A stretch of DNA of 64,000 bases from Pseudomonas sp. MWU15-20650 (GCF_023242475.1 NZ_JALJFG010000006.1:62001-126000); one strand, 5' to 3'; counted from the first letter of the stretch, positions 28,936 to 37,835 are shown. Numbers and translations are program-made. The notes: generated by a model not told the origin, from the letters alone.

Positions 28936-29840
28936 GTCGCACGTGTAGCAGCGGATTTGGCCACGGGAGCAGGCTGCACCGCTGTCTTGCGCCCCAGCAT
29001 CACCGTCACGATCACCCCACAGGCAAACAGCCAGGTAATCGGCTCGATATGCTCACCAAAAAACAGCGCCGAGAACGCGATGGTGAAGAAGATCTGCAAC
29101 AACTGAATCTGGCTGACCCGGGCAATGCCACCCATGGCCAGCCCGGCGTACCAGGCGAAGAACCCCAGGAACTGCGAGAACAGCGACACATAGCCGAACG
29201 CCCACCAGGTGCCCATGGAAATGGGCCCTTGATGCTGGGCCGCCAGGTACCCCACCGGGCCGATCAACACCGGTGTCGACAGCACCAGCGCCCAGCAGAT
29301 CACCTGCCAGCCGCCCATCTCCTTGGCCAAGCGGCCGCCTTCGGCATAACCCAGGCCGCCCACGGCAATCGCGCCGAGCATCAATAGATCACCCGCCTGA
29401 ATGCTGCCGGCCCCGGTAATCAACGCATAGCTCAATACCAATGCACTGCCCAACGCCGCACAGGCCCAGAAGGCTTTTGACGGCCGCTCATGGGACAACC
29501 ACGCCGCATACAGGGCTACGCACAGCGGTTGCAGGCCGTTGACCAGTGCGCCGTGGGACGCCGGCAAGGTTTGCATCGCCCAGGCCGACAGCACCGGGAA
29601 GCCGAGGATCACCCCGGCGATCACCAGGCACAACCCGCGCACCTGGCGCCAGGTGGGCCAGCGTTCGCGGCGCCATAGCAACAGCGCTGCCGCCGGGAGT
29701 GCTGCGAATAAAGCGCGGCCCAGGCCGTTGAGCAAGGGGTGGATTTCCTGCACGACAATGCGGGTGAAGGGCAGGGTCAGGCTGAAGATAATGACGCCCA
29801 GCAGACCAAGGGCCATGCCGGTATTTTCGCGCGAGCTCAT
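28932..29840 (-). CDS. EamA/DMT-family transporter
   Basis: This 302-residue inner-membrane protein has about ten hydrophobic helices forming two EamA repeats (GLLGVIIFSLTLPFTRI in the first, LMLGAIAVGGLGYAEGGRL in the second). It belongs to the drug/metabolite transporter superfamily; most such proteins export amino acids or metabolites. It is transcribed alone, and its end overlaps the methyltransferase gene tail to tail. No substrate can be given. Confidence 0.85.
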   Translation of the reverse strand: MSSRENTGMALGLLGVIIFSLTLPFTRIVVQEIHPLLNGLGRALFAALPAAALLLWRRERWPTWRQVRGLCLVIAGVILGFPVLSAWAMQTLPASHGALVNGLQPLCVALYAAWLSHERPSKAFWACAALGSALVLSYALITGAGSIQAGDLLMLGAIAVGGLGYAEGGRLAKEMGGWQVICWALVLSTPVLIGPVGYLAAQHQGPISMGTWWAFGYVSLFSQFLGFFAWYAGLAMGGIARVSQIQLLQIFFTIAFSALFFGEHIEPITWLFACGVIVTVMLGRKTAVQPAPVAKSAATRAT

Positions 29841-29941
29841 GAGGTGGGACCGGGATCAAGAGGGCTTCAAGGGAAGCCCATCTAGCCACACGTCCCGCCG
29901 TTTACGGGTCTACAGCTGGGTGCGGATTTATCCGTACAGTT

Positions 29942-32500
29942 TCAGAAGAACCGCGTCACGCTGATCTTCGCATCGCGCCCTTTGGTATAGGCACGGTCGC
30001 CGCTCAAGGCCGGGCGGAAGTTGTTGTTGAACAGGTTGTCCACGGTGAAGTTCACCTCGGTGCCTTTGAGGTAAGCCTGTTGCGGTGTCCATTTGGCGAA
30101 CAGCCCCTGGGTGTTGTAGCGCTTGTTGCCGTACTGGTCGTAGAACAGGTCGCCGACACCGGAGCCCGGGCCGCCGGAGTATTTGTCGCTGGGCAGGCGG
30201 TCGGTGGCGCCGATGAACTGCCCCATCCAGCCCACTTGGGCATCCCAGGCCGGGATGTTGGTGCCCAACACCAGCACCCATTTGGTCGGCGGGATATCGC
30301 GCGCCGGCACATCCGGCCCCCAGGGGTTGGTGTAGGCGCCTTGGTGTTGGCCCTTGGCATAGGCGAACGACGCCGAGCCGAACAGGTAGGTGGAGTTATA
30401 GATCGATTCGAATTCCAAGCCCTTGATGGTCAGGCTGCCGATATTGCGGTAGTTGGACATCGCCCCGGGCGGGCAGGCGCTGGAGAGGCTACCACCCTGG
30501 ATAGCCTGGTTCTGGCAGCCCACGCCGGTGGCCTTGAAGATTTCGTCGTCGACTTTGTTGTGGAACAGGGTGGTACGCAGTTGCAGGTTGTCGTCCTGGG
30601 CGATCAGGTTGTCGAAACGGGTGATGTTGCCCACGGTAATCGAGGTGATGCGCTCCGGGTCCAGGTTCACGCTGGTGGCGGTACGGCTGCCCAGGCCCTG
30701 CACTTCGTATTGTTCGTCGATCACCGGTGCACGCCAGGTCTGGCTCCAGTTGGCGAAGAGGCCGACGTTTGGCGTTACCGTCCAGAACAGCGCCAGGCGA
30801 GGCGACCAACCGGTGTAGGTACGGTCGCTGTAGTCATGGCCAACGGCGGGATCCGGGTTGTTGTAGTACGGCGCATCGTTGCCTTCGCCGCGGTTGCGCA
30901 CATAGTCGTAGCGCAGCGACGGGGTGATAGTCACGTCGCCCAGCGTCACGGCATCCTGGATAAAGAAGCTGTTGGTGTCGACCTTGCCGTGGGGCATGAA
31001 GCCCGGCTGGAAGTGTCCATAGTTGTAGCGCGGCGTGTTGTAGGTGGTGCCGGGCATCCACATTTGGGTTTCACGGATGTGCTTGCGCAACTGCCCGCCG
31101 ACGGTCAGCGCGTGTTGCAAGGGCCCGGTATCGAAGCGGCTGACGTTACGGATGTCGAGATTTTTGTCGGTGTAGGAGGTGTCCATCTTGCGTCCGCCCG
31201 TGGCCAACTGGAAAAACGCCGTGGCGTCACGTTCGTCGGTCTGGTCGGTGTTGGACTGGGAGTATTTGACGGTCAAGTCCACCCACGGGTTGTCCAGGGG
31301 CTGGTATTCATACTTGCCCGACCAGGTGGTGTCGACGGTGTCGCGGTGAGCCAGGAAACGCGTCAATGCGCCTTCGTAGCCGTAGCGGTCGATGTTGAAC
31401 TGGGTGGGCGGCGTCGGGTAGCTCGCGGCGGAAAACGGCGTCCAGCGGTTGCTGTGGGAGCGTGAGTAGGACAGGCCGACGCTGTGCTCATCGGTAAAGT
31501 GCGCATTGACCTTGAACAGCTTGCCGTCCACATCCTGGGCCGTGTTGGGCAGGCGCTGGGGGTTGATCGGGTACTGGTTATTCTCGTCGGGCAGCTTGGC
31601 CGCCAACTTCATGTCGCCGCCATCGCGCTGGGTCAGGTAGGCCAGCGCGTCGAAACGACCATCGTCGGTGCGGCCATATACTGCGCTACTGTAGACCTGT
31701 TCATGGTCATTGCTGGAGTAGCCATATTTGAGCATCGCGCCGCTGTTACGGCCGTCCTTGAGCAGGTCCGGGGCATCCTTGGTAGTCATGTTGACCGTGC
31801 CGCCGAAACCGCCGTTGCCGGTGAACGGCGAGTTGGGGCCTTTCTCGACCTCGATGCTCTTGATCAGCTCGGGCTCGATAAACACGGTGCCTTGCTGGTA
31901 GCGCTCAAAGCCGCTCTTGGTGGCGCCATCGACGGTCAACGGCACGTCTTCGGCATCGCCGAAACCACGGATGTTGATGGTCTGGCCACCGGGCTTCAGC
32001 GAGCCGCCCTGGCTGACACCCGGCAAGGTTTGCAACAGGCTCGGGATGTTATTGGACTGATAGCGGTCGATATCGGCCTGGGTCAGGGTGGAGCGGTTGA
32101 CGGTACTGGCGTCGACGTCGTTACCGGTGCCGATCACGCTCGACGTATCCAGCTGGATCGTGCCGCTGCGGGTGGTCTTGCCTTCATCGGGGCGCACCAC
32201 GTAGGTGGTACCGACCTTGAGCAGGGTGAACTCGCCGTTCTTCAGCAGGCTACGAATCGCCACTTGCGGGGTGTAATCACCGTTGAGTGGCGGCGCCTGC
32301 ACGTTCTTGAGCAGCGTTTCATCGAACAGCAGCTGGATCTTTGCCTGTTGCGCCACCTGGCTCAGGGATGTCGCCAGTGACTGGGCGGGCAGTTGCAGCT
32401 TGAACGACTCGGCCTGGGCGCTGAGGCTGAAGGCCAGGCACGTGGCAAGGAAGGTCGGACGAAGAAACAGGTGCGAAGCGTGGCAAGGCGCGCGAAACAT
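29942..32500 (-). CDS. TonB-dependent receptor with signalling domain, heme-receptor-like
   Basis: This 852-residue outer-membrane receptor has, in order, a signal peptide (ATCLAFSLSAQA), an STN signalling domain (residues about 32-105, FKLQLPAQSLATSLSQVAQQAKIQ...), a plug (LPGVSQGGSLKPGGQTINIRGFGDAEDVP) and a 22-strand barrel ending in VTRFF. The STN domain and the adjacent FecI/FecR genes show cell-surface signalling. A TWRAP motif followed by NLDPE recalls the FRAP/NPNL signature of heme receptors. The length and gene order resemble P. aeruginosa HxuA with HxuI and HxuR. Heme as ligand is therefore likely but unproven. It lies 127 bp after the anti-sigma gene. Confidence 0.82.
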   Translation of the reverse strand: MFRAPCHASHLFLRPTFLATCLAFSLSAQAESFKLQLPAQSLATSLSQVAQQAKIQLLFDETLLKNVQAPPLNGDYTPQVAIRSLLKNGEFTLLKVGTTYVVRPDEGKTTRSGTIQLDTSSVIGTGNDVDASTVNRSTLTQADIDRYQSNNIPSLLQTLPGVSQGGSLKPGGQTINIRGFGDAEDVPLTVDGATKSGFERYQQGTVFIEPELIKSIEVEKGPNSPFTGNGGFGGTVNMTTKDAPDLLKDGRNSGAMLKYGYSSNDHEQVYSSAVYGRTDDGRFDALAYLTQRDGGDMKLAAKLPDENNQYPINPQRLPNTAQDVDGKLFKVNAHFTDEHSVGLSYSRSHSNRWTPFSAASYPTPPTQFNIDRYGYEGALTRFLAHRDTVDTTWSGKYEYQPLDNPWVDLTVKYSQSNTDQTDERDATAFFQLATGGRKMDTSYTDKNLDIRNVSRFDTGPLQHALTVGGQLRKHIRETQMWMPGTTYNTPRYNYGHFQPGFMPHGKVDTNSFFIQDAVTLGDVTITPSLRYDYVRNRGEGNDAPYYNNPDPAVGHDYSDRTYTGWSPRLALFWTVTPNVGLFANWSQTWRAPVIDEQYEVQGLGSRTATSVNLDPERITSITVGNITRFDNLIAQDDNLQLRTTLFHNKVDDEIFKATGVGCQNQAIQGGSLSSACPPGAMSNYRNIGSLTIKGLEFESIYNSTYLFGSASFAYAKGQHQGAYTNPWGPDVPARDIPPTKWVLVLGTNIPAWDAQVGWMGQFIGATDRLPSDKYSGGPGSGVGDLFYDQYGNKRYNTQGLFAKWTPQQAYLKGTEVNFTVDNLFNNNFRPALSGDRAYTKGRDAKISVTRFF

Positions 32501-32627
32501 GAAATCCCCCGGTGCGGCTAAATAGCCAAAAAGGTGTGCGTATCAAACGCAGACAGGAGGAAGACGGGGCAGGCAAAAAAATCCACATGTGCAAATGCAA
32601 AATATTCTCATGTGTGATTTTTGCAGG

Positions 32628-33596
32628 TTATTTTTTCGCTTCGATTCTCACAATGCCATCGGCCGAGGCCACGGTTTTCACCGGCAGCAGGGCGGGCAGG
32701 GCATTGAGCAGGGCGTCGGGGTCATTCACGTCAAGATTGCCCGAGACCTTGAGTTGCGCCACCGCTTTGCTGACCTGCAAAGGTGCCTGGGGGCGATACA
32801 AACTCAACTCGTCGATCAGGCTGGCCAGCTCGCGATTACGAAACGACAAGTGCCCGCTGCGCCAATCGGCCACTTCCCCAGCGCTGAGGGTCTGCTGTTG
32901 CAATGGGCCCTTGGGGTAGTGGTAAGTGGCTTGTTGCTGGGCGCCGAGCAGGGTGACAGGGCTTTTCCCATCGGGCTCGAACGCCACTTGGCCATGGGCA
33001 ACGCTGACCACCAACTGTTGCTGGCTACGGCGCACATCAAAACCGGTGCCCACCACCCGCACGTTTGCCTCGCCGGCTTGTACATACAGTGGCCGCTCTT
33101 TGTCGGCGGCCACTTCGATATACAACTGGCCCTTGTCCAGGTGGAGAATGCGTTGATGGGCGTTGAAGTCCACGCGAATACGGGTGTTGGCGTTCACATA
33201 TAAGGTGCTGCCATCGGGCAGGCTCAGGGTACGCATGCCCTTGGCGTGGGCGGCTACGTGGGTGTGATACAGCTCGCGGGGCGCGCCCAGAGGCGTCGCC
33301 AGCACGGCGCACAGCAGTGCGGCGGCCACGGCCAGCGCGGGGCGCCAGAGTGTGCGTCTGCGCGTAGGCAGCACCACGGGTTTGTTCAGTTGCTGCAACT
33401 GGGCCAGGTCCGCCCACAGCTGTTCGAATTCGGCATAGGCGCGCGCATGGGCCGGCGTTGCTTGCCAGGCAGCAAAGGCTTTGCGGTCGGCACGGTCGGT
33501 GTCGTTGTGGTTGCGTGCGAACCAGCTGGCGGCCTGGGCATCGATGGAGTCGCTCATCTCGATGTCATCGCTGTGGTGACTGCTCAGGCGGTTCAT
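32628..33596 (-). CDS. FecR-family anti-sigma regulator (HxuR-like)
   Basis: This 322-residue inner-membrane sensor has a cytoplasmic N-terminal domain with the DUF4880 pattern (AASWFARNHNDTDRADRKAFAAWQATPAHARAYAEF, about residues 23-58), one transmembrane helix (ALAVAAALLCAVLATPLG, about residues 87-105) and the periplasmic FecR domain (RTLSLPDGSTLYVNANTRIRVDF). It relays ligand occupation of the TonB receptor to the sigma factor. The start overlaps the sigma gene stop by ATGA (33593-33596). Confidence 0.9.
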   Translation of the reverse strand: MNRLSSHHSDDIEMSDSIDAQAASWFARNHNDTDRADRKAFAAWQATPAHARAYAEFEQLWADLAQLQQLNKPVVLPTRRRTLWRPALAVAAALLCAVLATPLGAPRELYHTHVAAHAKGMRTLSLPDGSTLYVNANTRIRVDFNAHQRILHLDKGQLYIEVAADKERPLYVQAGEANVRVVGTGFDVRRSQQQLVVSVAHGQVAFEPDGKSPVTLLGAQQQATYHYPKGPLQQQTLSAGEVADWRSGHLSFRNRELASLIDELSLYRPQAPLQVSKAVAQLKVSGNLDVNDPDALLNALPALLPVKTVASADGIVRIEAKK

Positions 33597-34132
33597 TGCG
33601 GCTGCTCCTTGCCTTGTGCGTGTTGAAGTCGCTGCTTGCAGTGCAGCAGGGCAACGGCGATGTGCTTTTCCACCATGCTGATGGAAACCCCCATGCGCTC
33701 GGCGATCTGCGCCTGGCTCAGGCCTTCGAAACGGTGCAGCATAAGGGCTTCTCGCCGGCGGGGCGAGAGTTCCGCGAGGACTTCTTTCAACTGCTCCAGG
33801 CGTTGCAGGTGAAGCGCGGCGGCCATGGGGTCGTTTTGCTCATCGGTGAGCGGTTCGGCCTCCCTTTCGGCGTGATCAGGGGGGACGGTCTGCCGTACCT
33901 TCTGTTTGCGCCAGTGATCGCGCAACAGGTTGCGTGCCATCTGGAACAGAAACGCCCGTGGCTGCTCGACCTTGGCCCGGTCGCGGTAGCCCAGCCATTG
34001 GGTAAAGACATCCTGGGTCATGTCCGCCGCGTCGCTGGCGTTGTCCGTGCGTTTACGCAGGAAATACAGAATATCTGCATAAAACCCGCGACAGGCATCG
34101 GCCGACAACGGGTCGGGCTTGGGACGAGACAT
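33593..34132 (-). CDS. FecI-type ECF sigma factor (HxuI-like)
   Basis: This 179-residue ECF sigma factor has region 2 (YADILYFLRKRTDNASDAADMTQDVFTQWL; the -10 contact helix AFLFQMARNLLRDHWRKQ) and region 4 (ALMLHRFEGLSQAQIAERMGVSISMVEKHIAVAL). It is the first gene of a sigma / anti-sigma / receptor operon. A Fur-box-like element lies 44 bp upstream of its start, consistent with expression under iron limitation. It would direct transcription of the receptor gene when FecR signals ligand binding. Confidence 0.92.
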   Translation of the reverse strand: MSRPKPDPLSADACRGFYADILYFLRKRTDNASDAADMTQDVFTQWLGYRDRAKVEQPRAFLFQMARNLLRDHWRKQKVRQTVPPDHAEREAEPLTDEQNDPMAAALHLQRLEQLKEVLAELSPRRREALMLHRFEGLSQAQIAERMGVSISMVEKHIAVALLHCKQRLQHAQGKEQPQ

Positions 34133-34175
34133 GGATATCCTTCTTGATAAAACACGACTTGGAAAAGTCGTGAAT

Positions 34176-34194
34176 GATATCGAGAATTATTGTT
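34176..34194. promoter_or_regulatory. Fur box candidate upstream of the ECF sigma gene
   Basis: GATATCGAGAATTATTGTT agrees with the 19-bp Fur consensus at 13 positions by my count. It lies 44 bp upstream of the sigma factor start, on a locus where Fur control is expected. Confidence 0.55.
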
Positions 34195-34224
34195 ATTTGT
34201 CTCTGTTTAAGCGTGAACGCAGCC

Positions 34225-34249
34225 AATGTGGGAGGGGGCCTCCCACATT
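34225..34249. repeat. Single REP palindrome
   Basis: A perfect 25-bp palindrome with 11-bp arms (AATGTGGGAGG) around GGG. It lies between the sigma gene promoter and the end of the DapA-like gene. Confidence 0.8.
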
Positions 34250-34263
34250 CTTCGATTTCAGTG

Positions 34264-35136
34264 CTATCGCAGCAATGTCTTCAACTGCTCGATCCCTGCT
34301 TCGTTCAACGGGAACACGGGCAACCGCGGATCACCCACTTCCAACCCGCTCAAGCGCAACCCGGCCTTGATCGTCGCCGGCAAGCCGCCCTTGAGGATGA
34401 ATTGCAGCAATGGCAACTGTCGGTAGAACAGCTCCCGCGCCTGGTTCAGGTCATTGGCGAGCACCGCTTCGTACAAATCCAGGTTGAGCGGCGCGATCAA
34501 GTTCGGCGCCGCCGTGCACCAGCCTTTGGCACCCGCCGCGAAGGCCTCCAGGGCCAGTGGGTTGCAACCGTTGTAGAACGGCACGTCGCTCTGAAGCTTG
34601 AGCTGGTGCATGCGCTGAATATCCCCGGTGCTCTCCTTGACCATGGTCACGTTCTCGACCTGTTTGAGGATGCGCAGAATCAAGTCCACCGACATGTCCG
34701 TGCCACTGGTGGCCGGGTTGTTGTAGAGCATGATCGGCACGCCGACGTTGTCGCCGATCGCGGCATAGTGGGCGAGGATTTCCGCTTCGCTGAGTTTCCA
34801 GTACGAAGCAGGCAACACCATCACCACGTCGGCGCCATGGGCTTCGGCGTAGCGGGCACGGCGTACGGCTTTGGCGGTGGTCAAGTCGGACACGCTGACA
34901 ATGGTCGGCACGCGCTTGGCGACTTTCTCAAGGCTGTAGGCACTGACTTCGTCCCACTCCGCATCACTCAGATAGGCGCCTTCGCCGGTGCTGCCCAACG
35001 GCGCAATGGCGTGTACGCCGCTGTCGATCAAGCGGTCGATGGAACGTCCGAGGGCGTCGAGGTCAAGGCGCTGGCCGTCGGCGCTGAACGGGGTGATGGT
35101 GTAGCCGATGATGCCGTGAATAGTGGGGGTGGACAT
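34264..35136 (-). CDS. Dihydrodipicolinate synthase-family aldolase
   Basis: This 290-residue class I aldolase of the DapA/NanA superfamily is a TIM barrel. The Schiff-base lysine is in TMVKESTGD (near residue 167), the catalytic tyrosine in MLYNNPATSG, and the substrate loop is PLGSTGEGAYLS. The ATG at 35134-35136 follows GGAGACTT; the upstream in-frame ATG lacks such a site. It is paired with a class II aldolase 29 bp upstream, so this is a catabolic 2-keto-acid lyase or dehydratase rather than lysine biosynthesis. Control is probably by the divergent XRE-cupin regulator. Confidence 0.83.
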   Translation of the reverse strand: MSTPTIHGIIGYTITPFSADGQRLDLDALGRSIDRLIDSGVHAIAPLGSTGEGAYLSDAEWDEVSAYSLEKVAKRVPTIVSVSDLTTAKAVRRARYAEAHGADVVMVLPASYWKLSEAEILAHYAAIGDNVGVPIMLYNNPATSGTDMSVDLILRILKQVENVTMVKESTGDIQRMHQLKLQSDVPFYNGCNPLALEAFAAGAKGWCTAAPNLIAPLNLDLYEAVLANDLNQARELFYRQLPLLQFILKGGLPATIKAGLRLSGLEVGDPRLPVFPLNEAGIEQLKTLLR

Positions 35137-35165
35137 GGGAAGTCTCCGGTCGAAAAAGGGGGCAC

Positions 35166-35948
35166 TCAGTTCAGGCAATCGGCGTGTTGGCGCAGGTTCT
35201 TCCGGGCGTAGTAGTTGAACGCGGCGCCGTGGCGCTTGGGCCTGGAGATCCAGTCATGGGCCTCGCGCCCCAGCTCCGGCAGGATTGGCTTGATCGTGCC
35301 TGCAGACATCGCCAGCAACTGCAACTTGGCGGCACGTTCGATCAACTGCGCGATGACGCAGGCTTCCTCGATACTGGCCCCGGTCGACAACTGGCCGTGG
35401 TGCGACAGCAGGATCGCGCGCTTGTCGCCCAATGCCGTGGTGATGATTTCGCCTTCTTCATTACCCACCGGCACGCCCGGCCAGGCTTCCAGGAAGGCGC
35501 AGTCCTCGTACAGCGGGCAGAGGTCCATGTGCGACACCTGCAGCGGCACTTCCAACATCGACAAGGCCGCAATGTGCGTTGGGTGGGTATGAATGATGCA
35601 GTTTACATCCGGCCGCCCGCGGTACACCCAGGTGTGAAAACGGTTGGCGGGGTTGGGGATGCCGTGGCCTTCCAGGACTTCAAGGTCCTCGTTGACCAGC
35701 AGCAGGTTGCTGGCGGTAATCTCGTCGAAGCCCAGGCCCAGTTGCTGGGTGTAATAGGTGCCAGGTGTCGGCCCACGCGCAGTGATCTGGCCGGCCAGGC
35801 CGGAGTCGTGGCCGTGTTCGAACAGGATACGGCAGGTCAGCGCCAGCTTTTGCCGGTCAGTCCACGTATTATCCGCCAGGCTGTTTTGCATCTGGGTCAA
35901 GGCTTGCTTGACCAGTTGGTCTTTTGGGAGTGCTAATGTCTTGGCCAT
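35166..35948 (-). CDS. Class II aldolase/adducin-family protein
   Basis: This 260-residue zinc-dependent aldolase has metal-binding histidines in IIHTHPTHIAAL (near residue 110) and SHHGQLSTG, and an early glycine loop (HGHDSGLAGQITAR). The ATG at 35946-35948 starts MAKTLALPK; the in-frame extension upstream runs through the operator region and is unlikely. It is first in a two-gene operon with the DapA-like aldolase. The pathway is not identifiable from sequence. Confidence 0.84.
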   Translation of the reverse strand: MAKTLALPKDQLVKQALTQMQNSLADNTWTDRQKLALTCRILFEHGHDSGLAGQITARGPTPGTYYTQQLGLGFDEITASNLLLVNEDLEVLEGHGIPNPANRFHTWVYRGRPDVNCIIHTHPTHIAALSMLEVPLQVSHMDLCPLYEDCAFLEAWPGVPVGNEEGEIITTALGDKRAILLSHHGQLSTGASIEEACVIAQLIERAAKLQLLAMSAGTIKPILPELGREAHDWISRPKRHGAAFNYYARKNLRQHADCLN

Positions 35949-36026
35949 ATCGGTGTCCCTTGGGTGGTTCAATGGACGTCGGATTTGCTGGTCACCCGCA
36001 GCTCGCAAGGTCGTCGGGTGGAGCAA

Positions 36027-36062
36027 ATGACACTAAAGATGCTATATGACACAAGGTGTCAT
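36027..36062. promoter_or_regulatory. Operator of the XRE-cupin regulator
   Basis: A perfect 17-bp dyad ATGACAC-AAG-GTGTCAT at 36046-36062 is accompanied by an extra ATGACAC half-site at 36027-36033, 19 bp upstream in the same orientation. It sits between the divergent aldolase operon and the regulator gene (start 36108), positioned to control both. Confidence 0.7.
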
Positions 36063-36107
36063 TGGCAAGCATGGCTCATCGTTTTCTGCATGGATTAACC
36101 GCAGCGC

Positions 36108-36635
36108 ATGTCTATCCGTTTGAAATTATTGAGAAAAAAACTTGGCGTGACCCTGGAAACCCTGGCTGAAAAGTCGGGGATGACCAAGAGTTATCTGTCG
36201 AAAGTCGAGCGCGGGCTCAATACGCCCTCTATCGCTGCTGCGCTGAAACTCGCCAAAGCGTTGAACGTAAAAGTCGAAGAACTGTTCAGCGAAGACAGCG
36301 TCAGCCTCGACAGCTACAGCCTGGTACGCAGCCACGAGCGGCCTGACACTTCGCCGGGTTACGCGGTGTTGGCGCACCAGGTCAGTGAGCGCAGCCTGTT
36401 GCCTTTCATCATCTATCCGCCGGCGGAGTTCACCGACAAGACCTTCAAGGAGCATCTTGGGGAGGAGTTTCTGTTTGTGCATGAAGGCCAGGTAGAAGTG
36501 GATTTCATGAACGAACGGGTAATTCTGGAACGCGGGGACGCGCTGCATTTCAACGCGCAGAAACCCCACCGGCTTCGCTCGGTTGGGGCGGTGCAGGCGC
36601 AGTTGTTGGTGGTGGTGCACAGTTCGGAAGAATGA
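36108..36635 (+). CDS. XRE-family regulator with cupin sensor domain
   Basis: This 175-residue protein has an N-terminal helix-turn-helix (KLGVTLETLAEKSGMTKSYLSKVERGLNTPS, residues about 12-42) and a C-terminal cupin barrel (GEEFLFVHEGQVEVDF; LERGDALHFNAQKPHRLRS). Such proteins sense a small metabolite and control adjacent catabolic genes. It is divergent from the two-aldolase operon across the ATGACAC palindrome, its likely binding site. Confidence 0.9.
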   Translation: MSIRLKLLRKKLGVTLETLAEKSGMTKSYLSKVERGLNTPSIAAALKLAKALNVKVEELFSEDSVSLDSYSLVRSHERPDTSPGYAVLAHQVSERSLLPFIIYPPAEFTDKTFKEHLGEEFLFVHEGQVEVDFMNERVILERGDALHFNAQKPHRLRSVGAVQAQLLVVVHSSEE

Positions 36636-36660
36636 CCGCGATGGATGCTTGAATGCAGTC

Positions 36661-36690
36661 AATGTGAGAGGGGGCCTTGCCCCTCCCACC
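36661..36690. repeat. Degenerate REP element
   Basis: AATGTGAGAGGGGGCCTTGC followed by CCCTCCCACC is a REP palindrome with several mismatches. It lies between the convergent XRE-cupin and DUF4917 genes and may serve as a terminator for both. Confidence 0.6.
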
Positions 36691-36695
36691 GTTGA

Positions 36696-37712
36696 TCAGT
36701 GCTCTACCGGTACCGACAAGGCGGGGTTGCCCAGCGGATGTGTCCGCGCCGTAAAGAATTTCAGCTCTGCACCGCAGCCCTCAAATAACGCCGAATACCG
36801 CTGCTTCTGCTGGCGAATAAACCCATCGCTGCGCCCCGAAACCGAGATCGCCAGGGTGGTGAGTCTGGCCTGGCGAATCGCATCCACCAGGTGTTTATCC
36901 TGCGGGCCAAGGTCATGGCCGAAGATGCACAGTGCGCCCTCATGGGTGAGCAACTGCTCATAACAGAACGACAGGTAATCCGAACTGCGGATGGTCTTGA
37001 GCTTCTCCTCCACCTTGCCCTCGCTGACAAACAGCGGCACATCATCCAGGGTCTTGATCGTGTTGTTGATCGCAAAACTGCTGAGCAAGGTGCTGTCGGT
37101 GGACGGCAGTTTGCGCGCCGTGCCATCGAGGTTGCGCACCAGGTGCAGGCCACCATGCAGGTACAAAATGCGCGTGGCGTCAGTGCGGGTATCGCGCAGG
37201 TCGAAGCTGGCATCGGCGCTGCGGAACAGGTCTTCGATACCGGGCGTATGCAGGATCGCCCAGTAGTTGAGCAAGTCGTAGTTGCTGGTGAATACGCTGG
37301 CGTAGTTCGCCAGCTCACGGTTGATCGTCGCCAGCGTCGATGGCTGCACCAGTCGCCACGGGATATGCACGGCGTGGATCGTATTGATCAGCGCTTCCTT
37401 GATCGCATAGTAGCGATTGCGCGGTGCCGCCGAGCTGACCGCCAGGGCTTTGTTGACCCGGCTGGTGGTTTTCAGCGCGCCAAGGGCTTGCTCGAAACTG
37501 CGGGTTTGCAGGGCGTCAAACACGCTGAGTTCGGATTGGCTCAGGGGTTTTTCTTCGACGGTACGGGCGTTTTCGAACAGCGAGTCGTAGGCAAAGTCTT
37601 CCCAAATCGCCCGGCTGGCGCCGTTGCCGATCAGAATCCCACTGAAATCGATGGCACTGCGCAGTGCGCTCCAGTCTTCAAGGTGGGCGTCAATATCCTG
37701 GAAATCCTTCAT
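36696..37712 (-). CDS. DUF4917 protein with SIR2-like features
   Basis: This 338-residue cytoplasmic protein has no membrane segment. Motifs in SIR2-like order are ILIGNGASRAIW (near residue 27, the nucleotide-binding glycine loop), VFTSNYDLLNYW (near residue 138, the TxNYD element), RILYLHGGLHL (near residue 181, with histidine) and CIFGHDLGPQD near the C-terminus. This combination is seen in SIR2-type NAD hydrolases of anti-phage systems and in the DUF4917 family. Whether the domain cleaves NAD is not known. It is monocistronic, between a REP and an alcohol dehydrogenase, with no defence partner gene next to it. Confidence 0.72.
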   Translation of the reverse strand: MKDFQDIDAHLEDWSALRSAIDFSGILIGNGASRAIWEDFAYDSLFENARTVEEKPLSQSELSVFDALQTRSFEQALGALKTTSRVNKALAVSSAAPRNRYYAIKEALINTIHAVHIPWRLVQPSTLATINRELANYASVFTSNYDLLNYWAILHTPGIEDLFRSADASFDLRDTRTDATRILYLHGGLHLVRNLDGTARKLPSTDSTLLSSFAINNTIKTLDDVPLFVSEGKVEEKLKTIRSSDYLSFCYEQLLTHEGALCIFGHDLGPQDKHLVDAIRQARLTTLAISVSGRSDGFIRQQKQRYSALFEGCGAELKFFTARTHPLGNPALSVPVEH

Positions 37713-37835
37713 TGCGGCGGGTCTACTCGAAATCGTCTGGAGCGGGACTTTATCACGAGCAGGGGTTGATCTTGATCAAGATGCACCCGGCGCTGTGGGT
37801 GGATTCTGTCGGCATAACGCCTCTGAGGATTCGCC

